Shown one piece after another: positions 49,501 to 62,529 of a stretch of 64,000 nt of DNA (position 1 is its first letter; the number at the start of each line of letters is the position of its first letter). The DNA is taken from assembly GCA_030544235.1 (NCBI GenBank), contig CM060465.1, positions 34,450,988-34,514,987 of the forward strand, in the 5' to 3' direction. The translations under genes were made by a program, and so were the position numbers. The notes beneath the pieces were generated by a model. The model was not told the DNA's origin, made no database searches, and saw only the letters and a list, made by a program, of their open reading frames with translations. Source of the DNA: Lepturacanthus savala. Lineage: Eukaryota > Chordata > Actinopteri > Scombriformes > Trichiuridae.

Positions 49501-51950
49501 CATGTCGCCCAAAAAAAGTCATACTATAGCATGTCGTCCAAAAAAAGTCATACTATAGCATGTCGTCCAAAAAAAGTCATACTATAGCATGTCGCCCAAA
49601 AAAAGTCATACTATAGCATGTCGTTAAAAAAAAGTCATACTATAGCATGTCGCCCAAAAAAAGTCATATTATAGCATGTCGTTGAAAAAAAGTCATACTA
49701 TAGCATGTCGCCCAAAAAAAGTCATACTATAGCATGTCGCCCAAAAAAAGTCATACTATAGCATGTCGCCCAAAAAAAGTCATACTATAGCATGTCGTCC
49801 AAAAAAAGTCATACTATAGCATGTCGTCCAAAAAAAGTCATACTATAGCATGTCGTTCAAAAAAAGTCATACTATAGCATGTCGCCCAAAAAAAGTCATA
49901 CTATAGCATGTCGTTAAAAAAAAGTCATACTATAGCATGTCGTTCAAAAAAAGGCATACTATAGCATGTCGCCCAAAAAAAATCATACTATAGCATGTCG
50001 TTAAAAAAAAGTCATACTATAGCATGTCGTTAAAAAAAAGTCATACTATAGCATGTCGTTAAAAAAAGTCATACTATAGCATTTTTCCCCAAAAAAGTCA
50101 TACTATAGCATGTTGTTAAAAAGAAGTCATACTATAGCATGTTGTTAAAAAGAAGTCATACTATAGCATGTCGTCCAAAAAAAGTCATACTATAGCATGT
50201 CGTCCAAAAAAAGTCATACTATAGCATGTCGCCCAAAAAAAGTCATACTATAGCATGTCGTTAAAAAAAAGTCATACTATAGCATGTCGCCCAAAAAAAG
50301 TCATACTATAGCATGTCGTTAAAAAAAAGTCATACTATAGCATGTCGTTAAAAAAAAGTCATACTATAGCATGTCATGAAAAAAAAGTCATACTATAGCA
50401 TGTCGACGAAAAAAAGTCATACTATAGCATGTCGTTAAAAAAAAGTCATACTATAGCATGCCGTTAAAAAAAAGTCATACTATAGCATGCCGTTAAAAAA
50501 AAGTCATACTATAGCATGTCGTTAAAAAAAATTCATACTATAGCATGTCGCCCAAAAAAAGTCATACTATAGCATGTCGTTAAAAAAAAGTCATACTATA
50601 GCATGTCGTTAAAAAAAAGTCATACTATAGCATGTCGACGAAAAAAAATCATACTATAGCATGTCGTTAAAAAAAAGTCATACTATAGCATGTCGTTAAA
50701 AAAAAGTCATACTATAGCATGTCGCCGAAAAAAGTCATACTATAGCATGTCGCCCAAAAAAAGTCATACTATAGCATGTCGTTAAAAAAAAGTCATACTA
50801 TAGCATGTCATTAAAAAAAAGTCATACTATAGCATGTCGCCCAAAAAAAGTCATACTATAGCATGTCGCCCAAAAAAAGTCATACTATAGCATGTCGTCC
50901 AAAAAAAGTCATACTATAGCATGTCGTTAAAAAAAAGTCATACTATAGCATGTCGCCCAAAAAAAGTCATACTATAGCATGTCGCCCCAAAAAAGTCATA
51001 CTATAGCATGTCGCCCAAAAAAAGTCATACTATAGCATGTCGTTGAAAAAAAGTCATACTATAGCATGTCGTCCAAAAAAAGTCATACTATAGCATGTCG
51101 TTAATAAAAAGTCATACTATAGCATGTCGCCCAAAAAAAGTCATACTATAGCATGTCGCCCAAAAAAAGTCATACTATAGCATGTCGTCCAAAAAAAGTC
51201 ATACTATAGCATGTCGTTAAAAAAAAGTCATACTATAGCATGTCGTTAAAAAAAAGTCATACTATAGCATGTCGTTAAAAAAAAGTCATACTATAGCATG
51301 TCGCCGAAAAAAGTCATACTATAGCATGTCGCCCAAAAAAAGTCATACTATAGCATGTCGCCCAAAAAAAGTCGTACTATAGCATGTCGTTAAAAAAAAG
51401 TCATACTATAGCATGTCGTTGAAAAAAAGTCATACTATAGCATGTCGTTAAAAAAAAGTCATACTATAGCATGTCGTTAAAAAAAAGTCATACTATAGCA
51501 TGTCGCCCAAAAAAAGTCATACTATAGCATGTCGTCCAAAAAAAGTCATACTATAGCATGTCGTCCAAAAAAAGTCATACTATAGCATGCCGTTAAAAAA
51601 AAATCATACTATGGCATGTCGCCCAAAAAAAGTCATACTATAGCATGTCGTTAAAAAAAAGTCATACTATAGCATGTCTTTCCAAAAAAAGCCATACTAT
51701 AGCATGTCGCCCAAAAAAAGTCATACTATAGCATGTCGTCGAAAAAATGTCATACTATAGCATGTCGTTCAAAAAAAGTCATACTATAGCATGTCGCCCA
51801 AAAAAAGTCATACTATAGCATGTCGTTAAAAAAAAGTCATACTATAGCATGTCGTTGAAAAAAAGTCATACTATAGCATGTCGTTAAAAAAAAGTCATAC
51901 TATAGCATGTCGTTAAAAAAAAGTCATACTATAGCATGTCGCCCAAAAAA
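46560..51950 (+). repeat. older duplicated segment of array 2 (46.6-48.1 kb repeated at 50.6-51.9 kb)
   Basis: Marker variants occur in the same order in both places but at drifting offsets: GACGAAAAAAAATC 4057 bp, GCCGAAAAAAG 3999 bp, GCCCCAAAAAAG 3824 bp, GTCTTTCC 3796 bp. The offset changes by whole units, so units were lost or gained after the duplication. Confidence 0.7.
48187..51143 (+). repeat. 1478-bp higher-order repeat inside array 2, two copies
   Basis: Rare variants recur exactly 1478 bp apart: CATATTATAGC at 48187 and 49665, GCATTTTTCCCC at 48601 and 50079, and the ATGA unit at 48895 and 50373. 1478 is one base short of 51 units. The match breaks after the GACG unit at about 48930 and 50410, so the second copy is incomplete. 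Confidence 0.8.
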
Positions 51951-52669
51951 AGTCATACTATAGCATGTCGCCCAAAAAAAGTCATACTATAGCATGTCGT
52001 CCAAAAAAAGTCATACTATAGCATGTCGTCCAAAAAAAGTCATACTATAGCATGCCGTTAAAAAAAAATCATACTATAGCATGTCGCCCAAAAAAAGTCA
52101 TACTATAGCATGTCGTTAAAAAAAAGTCATACTATAGCATGTCTTTCCAAAAAAAGCCATACTATAGCATGTCGCCCAAAAAAAGTCATACTATAGCATG
52201 TCGTCGAAAAAATGTCATACTATAGCATGTCGTTCAAAAAAAGTCATACTATAGCATGTCGCCCAAAAAAAGTCATACTATAGCATGTCGCCCAAAAAAA
52301 GTCATACTATAGCATGTCGTTAAAAAAAAGTCATACTATAGCATGTCTTTCCAAAAAAAGCCATACTATAGCATGTCGTCGAAAAAAAGTCATACTATAG
52401 CATGTCGCCCAAAAAAAGTCATACTATAGCATGTCCTTAAAAAAAAGTCATACTATAGTATGTCCTTAAAAAAAAGTCATACTATAGCATGTCGCCCAAA
52501 AAAAGTCATACTATAGCATGTCGTCCAAAAAAAGTCATACTATAGCATGTCGTTAAAAAAAAGTCATACTATAGCATGTCGCCCAAAAAAAGTCATACTA
52601 TAGCATGTCGCCCAAAAAAAGTCATACTATAGCATGTCGTTAAAAAAAAGTCATACTATAGCATGTCGC

Positions 52670-55600
52670 CCAAAAAAAGTCATACTATAGCATGTCGTTA
52701 AAAAAAAGTCATACTATAGCATGTCGTTAAAAAAAAGTCATACTATAGCATGTCGCCCAAAAAAAGTCATACTATAGCATGTCGCCCAAAAAAAGTCATA
52801 CTATAGCATGTCGTCCAAAAAAAGTCATACTATAGCATGTCGTTAAAAAAAAGTCATACTATAGCATGTCGTCCAAAAAAAGTCATACTATAGCATGCCG
52901 TTAAAAAAAAATCATACTATAGCATGTCGCCCAAAAAAAGTCATACTATAGCATGTCGTTAAAAAAAAGTCATACTATAGCATGTCTTTCCAAAAAAAGC
53001 CATACTATAGCATGTCGTCGAAAAAATGTCATACTATAGCATGTCGTTCAAAAAAAGTCATACTATAGCATGTCGCCCAAAAAAAGTCATACTATAGCAT
53101 GTTGTTAAAAAAAAGTCATACTATAACATGTCGTCCAAAAAAAGTCATACTATAGCATGTCGTTAAAAAAAAGTCATACTATAGCATGTCGTTAAAAAAA
53201 AGTAATACTATAGCATGTCGTTAAAAAACGTCATACTATAGCATGTCGTCCAAAAAAAGTCATACTATAGCATGTCGCCCAAAAAAAGTCATACTATAGC
53301 ATGTCGCCCAAAAAAAGTCATACTATAGCATGTCGTTAAAAAAAAGTCATACTATAGCATGTCATTAAAAAAAAGTCATACTATAGCATGTCGCCCAAAA
53401 AAAGTCATACTATAGCATGTCGTTGAAAAAAAGTCATACTATAACATGTCGTCCAAAAAAAGTCATACTATAGCATGTCGTTAAAAAAAAGTCATACTAT
53501 AGCATGTCGTTAAAAAAAAGTCATACTATAGCATGTCATTAAAAAAAAGTCATACTATAGCATGTCGCCCAAAAAAAGTCATACTATAGCATGTCGTCCA
53601 AAAAAAGTCATACTATAGCATGTCGCCCAAAAAAAGTCATACTATAGCATGTCGACGAAAAAAAGTCATACTATAGCATGTCGTTAAAAAAAAGTCATAC
53701 TATAGCATGTCATTAAAAAAGTCATACTATAGCATGTCGTTAAAAAAAAGTCATACTATAGCATGCCGTTAAAAAAAAGTCATACTATAGCATGTCGTTA
53801 AAAAAAATTCATACTATAGCATGTCGCCCAAAAAAAGTCATACTATAGCATGTCGTTAAAAAAAAGTCATACTATAGCATGTCGTTAAAAAAAAGTCATA
53901 CAATAGCATGTCGCCCAAAAAAAGTCATACTATAGCATGTCGCCCAAAAAAAGTCATATTATAGCATGTCGTTGAAAAAAAGTCATACTATAGCATGTCG
54001 CCCAAAAAAAGTCATACTATAGCATGTCGCCCAAAAAAAGTCATACTATAGCATGTCGCCCAAAAAAAGTCATACTATAGCATGTCGTCCAAAAAAAGTC
54101 ATACTATAGCATGTCGTCCAAAAAAAGTCATACTATAGCATGTCGTTCAAAAAAAGGCATACTATAGCATGTCGCCCAAAAAAAGTCATACTATAGCATG
54201 TCGTTAAAAAAAAGTCATACTATAGCATGTCGTAAAAAAAAAGTCATACTATAGCATGTCGTTAAAAAAAGTCATACTATAGCATTTTTCCCAAAAAAAG
54301 TCATACTATAGCATGTTGTTAAAAAGAAGTCATACTATAGCATGTCGTCCAAAAAAAGTCATACTATAGCATGTCGTCCAAAAAAAGTCATACTATAGCA
54401 TGTCGTCCAAAAAAAGTCATACTATAGCATGTCGCCCAAAAAAAGTCATACTATAGCATGTCGTTAAAAAAAAGTCATACTATAGCATGTCGTTAAAAAA
54501 AAGTCATACTATAGCATGTCATGAAAAAAAAGTCATACTATAGCATGTCGACGAAAAAAAGTCATACTATAGCATGTCGTTAAAAAAAAGTCATACTATA
54601 GCATGTCGTTAAAAAAAAGTCATACTATAGCATGCCGTTAAAAAAAAGTCATACTATAGCATGCCGTTAAAAAAAAGTCATACTATAGCATGTCGTTAAA
54701 AAAAATTCATACTATAGCATGTCGCCCAAAAAAAGTCATACTATAGCATGTCGTTAAAAAAAAGTCATACTATAGCATGTCGTTAAAAAAAAGTCATACT
54801 ATAGCATGTCGCCCAAAAAAAGTCATACTATAGCATGTCGTTAAAAAAAAGTCATACTATAGCATGTCGTTAAAAAAAAGTCATACTATAGCATGTCGCC
54901 CAAAAAAAGTCATACTATAGCATGTCGCCCAAAAAAAGTCATACTATAGCATGTCGTCCAAAAAAAGTCATACTATAGCATGTCGTTAAAAAAAAGTCAT
55001 ACTATAGCATGTCGTCCAAAAAAAGTCATACTATAGCATGCCGTTAAAAAAAAATCATACTATAGCATGTCGCCCAAAAAAAGTCATACTATAGCATGTC
55101 GTTAAAAAAAAGTCATACTATAGCATGTCTTTCCAAAAAAAGCCATACTATAGCATGTCGTCGAAAAAATGTCATACTATAGCATGTCGTTCAAAAAAAG
55201 TCATACTATAGCATGTCGCCCAAAAAAAGTCATACTATAGCATGTTGTTAAAAAAAAGTCATACTATAACATGTCGTCCAAAAAAAGTCATACTATAGCA
55301 TGTCGTTAAAAAAAAGTCATACTATAGCATGTCGTTAAAAAAAAGTAATACTATAGCATGTCGTTAAAAAACGTCATACTATAGCATGTCGTCCAAAAAA
55401 AGTCATACTATAGCATGTCGCCCAAAAAAAGTCATACTATAGCATGTCGCCCAAAAAAAGTCATACTATAGCATGTCGTTAAAAAAAAGTCATACTATAG
55501 CATGTCATTAAAAAAAAGTCATACTATAGCATGTCGCCCAAAAAAAGTCATACTATAGCATGTCGTTGAAAAAAAGTCATACTATAACATGTCGTCCAAA

Positions 55601-56952
55601 AAAAGTCATACTATAGCATGTCGTTAAAAAAAAGTCATACTATAGCATGTCGTTAAAAAAAAGTCATACTATAGCATGTCATTAAAAAAAAGTCATACTA
55701 TAGCATGTCGCCCAAAAAAAGTCATACTATAGCATGTCGTCCAAAAAAAGTCATACTATAGCATGTCGCCCAAAAAAAGTCATACTATAGCATGTCGACG
55801 AAAAAAAGTCATACTATAGCATGTCGTTAAAAAAAAGTCATACTATAGCATGTCATTAAAAAAGTCATACTATAGCATGTCGTTAAAAAAAAGTCATACT
55901 ATAGCATGCCGTTAAAAAAAAGTCATACTATAGCATGTCGTTAAAAAAAATTCATACTATAGCATGTCGCCCAAAAAAAGTCATACTATAGCATGTCGTT
56001 AAAAAAAAGTCATACTATAGCATGTCGTTAAAAAAAAGTCATACAATAGCATGTCGCCCAAAAAAAGTCATACTATAGCATGTCGCCCAAAAAAAGTCAT
56101 ATTATAGCATGTCGTTGAAAAAAAGTCATACTATAGCATGTCGCCCAAAAAAAGTCATACTATAGCATGTCGCCCAAAAAAAGTCATACTATAGCATGTC
56201 GCCCAAAAAAAGTCATACTATAGCATGTCGTCCAAAAAAAGTCATACTATAGCATGTCGTCCAAAAAAAGTCATACTATAGCATGTCGTTCAAAAAAAGG
56301 CATACTATAGCATGTCGCCCAAAAAAAGTCATACTATAGCATGTCGTTAAAAAAAAGTCATACTATAGCATGTCGTAAAAAAAAAGTCATACTATAGCAT
56401 GTCGTTAAAAAAAGTCATACTATAGCATTTTTCCCAAAAAAAGTCATACTATAGCATGTTGTTAAAAAGAAGTCATACTATAGCATGTCGTCCAAAAAAA
56501 GTCATACTATAGCATGTCGTCCAAAAAAAGTCATACTATAGCATGTCGTCCAAAAAAAGTCATACTATAGCATGTCGCCCAAAAAAAGTCATACTATAGC
56601 ATGTCGTTAAAAAAAAGTCATACTATAGCATGTCGTTAAAAAAAAGTCATACTATAGCATGTCATGAAAAAAAAGTCATACTATAGCATGTCGACGAAAA
56701 AAAGTCATACTATAGCATGTCGTTAAAAAAAAGTCATACTATAGCATGTCGTTAAAAAAAAGTCATACTATAGCATGCCGTTAAAAAAAAGTCATACTAT
56801 AGCATGCCGTTAAAAAAAAGTCATACTATAGCATGTCGTTAAAAAAAATTCATACTATAGCATGTCGCCCAAAAAAAGTCATACTATAGCATGTCGTTAA
56901 AAAAAAGTCATACTATAGCATGTCGTTAAAAAAAAGTCATACTATAGCATGT
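52670..56952 (+). repeat. 2143-bp higher-order repeat inside array 2, two copies
   Basis: Rare variants recur exactly 2143 bp apart: GCCGTTA at 52897 and 55040, GTCTTTCC at 52981 and 55124 (within one base), AGTAATA at 53201 and 55344, and GCATTTTTCCC at 54282 and 56425. The unit subtype order agrees throughout as far as I followed it. The length is about 74 units. Confidence 0.85.
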
Positions 56953-58689
56953 CGCCCAAAAAAAGTCATACTATAGCATGTCGCCCAAAAAAAGTCATAT
57001 TATAGCATGTCGTTGAAAAAAAGTCATACTATAGCATGTCGCCCAAAAAAAGTCATACTATAGCATGTCGCCCAAAAAAAGTCATACTATAGCATGTCGC
57101 CCAAAAAAAGTCATACTATAGCATGTCGTCCAAAAAAAGTCATACTATAGCATGTCGTCCAAAAAAAGTCATACTATAGCATGTCGTTCAAAAAAAGTCA
57201 TACTATAGCATGTCGCCCAAAAAAAGTCATACTATAGCATGTCGTTAAAAAAAAGTCATACTATAGCATGTCGTTCAAAAAAAGGCATACTATAGCATGT
57301 CGCCCAAAAAAAATCATACTATAGCATGTCGTTAAAAAAAAGTCATACTATAGCATGTCGTTAAAAAAAAGTCATACTATAGCATGTCGTTAAAAAAAGT
57401 CATACTATAGCATTTTTCCCCAAAAAAGTCATACTATAGCATGTTGTTAAAAAGAAGTCATACTATAGCATGTCGTCCAAAAAAAGTCATACTATAGCAT
57501 GTCGTCCAAAAAAAGTCATACTATAGCATGTCGTCCAAAAAAAGTCATACTATAGCATGTCGCCCAAAAAAAGTCATACTATAGCATGTCGTTAAAAAAA
57601 AGTCATACTATAGCATGTCGCCCAAAAAAAGTCATACTATAGCATGTCGTTAAAAAAAAGTCATACTATAGCATGTCGTTAAAAAAAAGTCATACTATAG
57701 CATGTCATGAAAAAAAAGTCATACTATAGCATGTCGACGAAAAAAAGTCATACTATAGCATGTCTTTAAAAAAAAGTCATACTATAGCATGTCGTTAAAA
57801 AAAAGTCATACTATAGCATGCCGTTAAAAAAAAGTCATACTATAGCATGCCGTTAAAAAAAAGTCATACTATAGCATGTCGTTAAAAAAAATTCATACTA
57901 TAGCATGTCGCCCAAAAAAAGTCATACTATAGCATGTCGTTAAAAAAAAGTCATACTATAGCATGTCGTTAAAAAAAAGTCATATTATAGCATGTCGCCC
58001 AAAAAAAGTCATACTATAGCATGTCGCCCAAAAAAAGTCATATTATAGCATGTCGTTAAAAAAAAGTCATACTATAGCATGCCGTTAAAAAAAAGTCATA
58101 CTATAGCATGTCGCCCAAAAAAAGTCATACTATAGCATGTCGTTAAAAAAAAGTCATACTATAGTATGTCGTTAAAAAAAAGTCATACTATAGTATGTCG
58201 TCCAAAAAAAGTCATACTATAGTATGTCGTTAAAAAAAAAGTCATACTATAGCATGTCGTGAAAAAAAAGTCATACTATAGCATGTCGTTAAAAAAAAGT
58301 CATACTATAGCATGTCGTTAAAAAAAGTCATACTATAGCATGTCGTCCAAAAAAAGTCATACTATAGCATGTCGTCCAAAAAACGTCATACTATAGCATG
58401 TCGTCCAAAAAAAGTCATACTATAGCATGTCGTTGAAAAAAAGTCATACTATAGCATGTCGTCCAAAAAAAGTCATACTATAGCATGTCGCCCAAAAAAA
58501 GCCATACTATAGCATGTCTTCTAAAAAAAGTCATACTATAGCATGTCGCCCAAAAAAAGCCATACTATAGCATGTCTTCTAAAAAAAGTCATACTATAGC
58601 ATGTCGCCCAAAAAAAGCCATACTATAGCATGTCTTCTAAAAAACGTCATACTATAGCATGTCGTCCAAAAAAAGTCATACTATAGCAT

Positions 58690-59100
58690 ACATATATATA
58701 CATTTATGCATTCATATTACATACATTCATTCATATATACATGTGTACACATGTATGTGTGTACATACATATATACATACATGCATACATACATACATTC
58801 ATTCAACCATACATACATACCTACATAAAAACATACATACATATGTTCACACATACAGTACATACATACATTCATACATATGTACATATTCATGTATGTA
58901 CATACATTCATTCATCCATCTATCCATGCATTCATCCATACATGCATACATTCATCCATGCACACATACCTACATGAAAACATACCTTCATACGTTGAAA
59001 TATACATTCATTCATACGTACATGTATGTGTATACATACGTTCATACATACATACATTCATACATACTACACGCATACATATATACACACAAAACATACG
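58690..59100. repeat. degenerate (CATA)n / (CATT)n tract at the right edge of array 2
   Basis: The last satellite unit runs straight into CATACATATATATACATT and then about 400 bp of ACATACATACATTCAT-type sequence with a few TGTATGTG flips. Open frames over it are artefacts of the repeat. Confidence 0.92.
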
Positions 59101-59169
59101 TACAAAAGGGATTAATCATGTTACAGCTAATCTAATCTCATCCAAAATATGTGTATGTGTGTGGAGACC

Positions 59170-59712
59170 ATAGCTCTGTCAAACCTATTTTTTTATCTGG
59201 CTAAGGGGGAAGCGACGTGGCTCGTTGCCAGGTAAGTCTCAGCGTTTCTCAAGAAAAGACGTATGGCCGGGTTCCAGCAGCAGATACCGTCCTCTGCTGC
59301 CAAAAGCCCCGCCAGCTGGGCTGAAATTTCAGCCTCGTAAAGAGAGCAGGAGCCTTCCACAAAAGATGACATTGGCTTGTAAGTTTTGTTTTTTGGGGCT
59401 GGAAGGGGGGGGGGTTCCATTATGCTGCCGTCACACGGCATTAGGCGGGACAGCAAACACTTTCATGTGAGGATTACCACTCGCCCGTCGGAGATAATAG
59501 ATATTTGCCTTTTGCTAATCCGTCCCTCTATTGATTTCCCCCCCTCCTTCCCCTTTTAATAACTTCTTGCAAGCAAGCGAATTTTTAATAAGTGCAAGAA
59601 TGCTGACGCGTAAGAAGCAGGAACAAAAGGCTGCGACAAAAATAAGCCGCTTTTTATATTTTTCCATAGAAATATGAGAGATTCGCGAGAATTATGATTA
59701 TTTCAAACATAT
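59170..59712. other. candidate conserved non-coding element
   Basis: Complex, repeat-free sequence of balanced composition between a microsatellite and a transposon. Dense TF-like words include CCTTTTGCTAATCC, CTATTGATTTCC and TTAATAACTTCTTGC. The open frames at 59193-59470 overlap on both strands. No gene is recognised; the proposal rests on composition. Confidence 0.35.
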
Positions 59713-60566
59713 GATATCAGGTAAAATGGGCCATTTAAGGCCTGGAAATTAGAGCCAATGACTACAAAGGATTTCATACTGTACTTGAGCAGTAACAGGT
59801 GATTTGATCAGTTTATGGTTTCTATGGGTAAGACAATACTAGAAACACAAATCTAGAAATGTGCGGTAAGTAGCCTAGCATGACAAATCTAACTAAACTA
59901 TTATAAGGATGATAAATCTATTAAAAACACATAGACTATGCATCTGTCTTGATAGCATCCATCAGACAAATCCATCAGAATTTTGGAAAAGTGATGCCCC
60001 AATTTAGCTTAACCCACTAATATAAAATGGGCCACATGGTTTCAGCTAAAATGGGCCACAAACACACATGTGTATGACATTTAGTTCAACTAAAACATGG
60101 ACAGTATGTTGATTGTCATGTGAAATTAGTTCAACTCAAAGTAGTCACTACTTTTACTGTATTTAGCCTGGGTGCTAGCTTTTAGCTTAGCTTGATAGCT
60201 TAGCTTGTATACATAGGTGTGTTAGCGTCTCACTGTTCTTGTTTTAATAGCAGCAATATGTGTTTGTTTAGAATTTTAGAAGTTATGTGGTTCTAAACAG
60301 TAAAACTGATGATAAATTCATTTTGTGTCATTTGAGAGGCCCATTTTACCTAATGAGATGGCCCATTTTACCTGAAACTGCTCATGCAAAAAAAAAAATG
60401 GCACAGTGGATATTTCAAGATATTGAAATGTGATTAAATAATTATATTTAATTACAGATTTCCAACACAAAATGATCAGAATCATGAATATACATGGAAA
60501 AGGCATATTTAGTATTGTGTTATTGTCCCAAGTGATTTACCCAAGTGGCCCCTTTTACCCGATATC
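59713..60566. mobile_element. non-autonomous TIR element with GGTAAAATGGGCC ends
   Basis: GATATCAGGTAAAATGGGCC at 59713 is matched in reverse by GGCCCCTTTTACCCGATATC at 60547-60566. About 20 of 24 positions agree over the longer arms (59713-59736, 60543-60566). Subterminal copies of AAAATGGGCCAC lie at 60024 and 60047, and reverse copies (GGCCCATTTTACCT) at 60338 and 60360. There is no transposase frame. An 854-bp MITE-like element fits; the superfamily is not determined. Confidence 0.65.
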
Positions 60567-61160
60567 CCCCTACATTAACAGAACATCTTGTCTAAACTGT
60601 ACATGCAGAATTAGATCATTTCGTAAATTATCAAATCATAGCTGGACTTTTAATTTCTTATTGTTCTTATTTTTAATTTTAGATTTTTCCCCTTTTAAAC
60701 AACTGCTTTTAAATTAATATCTTGCTTATTTTTTGCTTTTATTTCATTTTTAAAATTTTATTATTTTTCATTTTTAATAATTTATTATTTGTTTTTTTTA
60801 TTATTTGTTTAATTTCGATTTTTAAAATTTTATTTAAGTTTTAATTTCTGATTGTTCTTATTTTTAATTTAAAATTTTACATGCTTAATATCTTGCTTGT
60901 TTTTTTATTTTTTTATTTAAATTTTTAAAAATATTTTTGTTTAATTTTATTTAATTTTAATTATGTTTTAATTTATGATTGTACTTATCAGTAATTTAAA
61001 ATTTTCCCCTTTTATTCGACTGTATCTCGATGCTTTTAATGTTTTATATAAAGCACTATGAATTACCCTGTTGTTGAAATGTGTTATACAAATAAACTTG
61101 CCTTGTCTATTAGAGAATTTACGGTAAAAACGCCATGAAACAGCAGCAACATCAGGAAAC
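60567..61160. repeat. T-rich degenerate repeat
   Basis: TTAATTTCTTATTGTTCTTA then TTTTTAATTTTAGATTTTTC and a CCTTTTA word recur near 60650, 60838 and 60960, and again at 63150-63620. Confidence 0.6.
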
Positions 61161-62529
61161 AATTAATTAATCCAATATAAACCAAGCTGTCGTCGACATA
61201 GAAGCTGTGATCCTCTGTTCAGGTCAGTTCTATTACAATCACTGCATTCTAGATTACACTGACTTTGCAGAACGGGACCCGGATCCAGACCCAAACCAAG
61301 ACCCAGACCCCCCTCTGATCCCCCAGGGTCTTCCAGAGCCTCTTTCCTCACATCCAGGCTGTCAGATCCATCTGGATCCTGAATTAAACATCAGCTGCAG
61401 GCGGCGGCTCCCTGCCTGGAAGCTTCAGGAACCACGATCCGAGGCCAATTAACCCGGATCAGTCCGGCCAGGACCTTAGTTTGTCTCCAATTAAAGGAGG
61501 CGGATTACAGACGGAGGCGAAAGGTGTCGGATCTGTTGACTTTAGCAGAGATTTGGCAGGAAACTCGTTAATCACACTGGCATTTATGAATATTTGATCA
61601 TTCGTTAAAAGGTTAGAACCGTGATTTTATAGATTATATTTTAGGAGGAAGGAGATATTCATGTTTTATTTGTATCATCTGGTTGACAAATTCTAATTTA
61701 TTATTACTTATTACTACTAATACTAGTTTTTAATGATAGAACTTTGGGACTTGTAGTTTATTTATCACCTCATTAAGACAGAGGTGTCACGTACAAATAC
61801 TTCGTTAGCATACTTAAATACTTCTAATCCTCACATTTTCACAATTTCTTCTTCTTATGTTTTAAAAATACCATCATTACTCTAAAAATATCCTTGTTGC
61901 TCTAATTTCATTCCACTATTGAGCCATAAAGTGTTTTTTCCTGTTAGAAACTCTGCTCTCTGCCATGAATTATAACCAATTCAGCTCCTTTTCACTGTTA
62001 AAATACATTTAAGAGAACGATGCAACATATAAAACATGTTTCTGTCTTGACAAAATGTGATTTCAGCTCATATTTTGTGAGTTAAATGTTGATTTTGCCT
62101 AAAAATCCCACAGAAAGTGCATCATTTGACCTGCTCTGTTCTACAAATTATAACCAATCCAGCCGTTTTCCCCTTTAAAAGTCTTTTAAAATGACAATAA
62201 AACACAGAAAACACATGTTATATTGAGAATTTTGCTTAAAAATCACTTGTTCTCATTCTTGAGTGTTATGTTTAATAGATTTTATCTCACTCACTTACTT
62301 TTAAAGGGACAATACAACACGTAAACTGCAAAATCTCATCACATCAGAGACACAAAAGACCAAAACTACAACACCCACAGGATTCCACGGATTCAGGAAA
62401 TGTATAATATTCCTGTAATATTTCATCTTTAGACATGATTACAGACCTTAAATTAGAAAGATGATCTCCCACATGTGTCAGGTTTGTTTCCATGGCGATA
62501 TCAGGTGATAATAATCACAATAAATACAG
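61161..62529. other. no gene seen; complex patch at 61440-61610
   Basis: A (GACCCA)n-like patch lies at 61274-61310. The part 61440-61610 (CTCCAATTAAAGGAGGCGG, GTTAATCACACTGGCATTTA) is complex and could be a conserved non-coding element. The rest is AT-rich unique sequence. Confidence 0.35.

Larger units (their letters stand above)
45742..58689 (+). repeat. 29-bp satellite, array 2 (about 450 units), opposite to array 1
   Basis: Head-to-tail 29-bp units reading GTCATACTATAGCATGTC, a short linker and an A heptamer, the exact reverse complement of array 1. Linkers are mainly GTTA and GCCC, then GTCC; ATGA, GACG, GTTG and TTTCC occur too, so subtype mix differs from array 1. The left end alternates GTTA and ATGA units (58-bp dimers, about 45980-46200). 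The right end alternates GCCC and TTCT units (58490-58650). Several higher-order duplications lie between. Confidence 0.97.

Noticed and set aside
38412..58689. CRISPR-like array
   Set aside because: Units of 29 bp repeat without unique spacers; only short linker variants differ. The setting is a vertebrate genome. It is a satellite.
58659..59135. 158-codon histidine/isoleucine/threonine-rich open frame
   Set aside because: It is the translation of the (CATA)n tract next to array 2.
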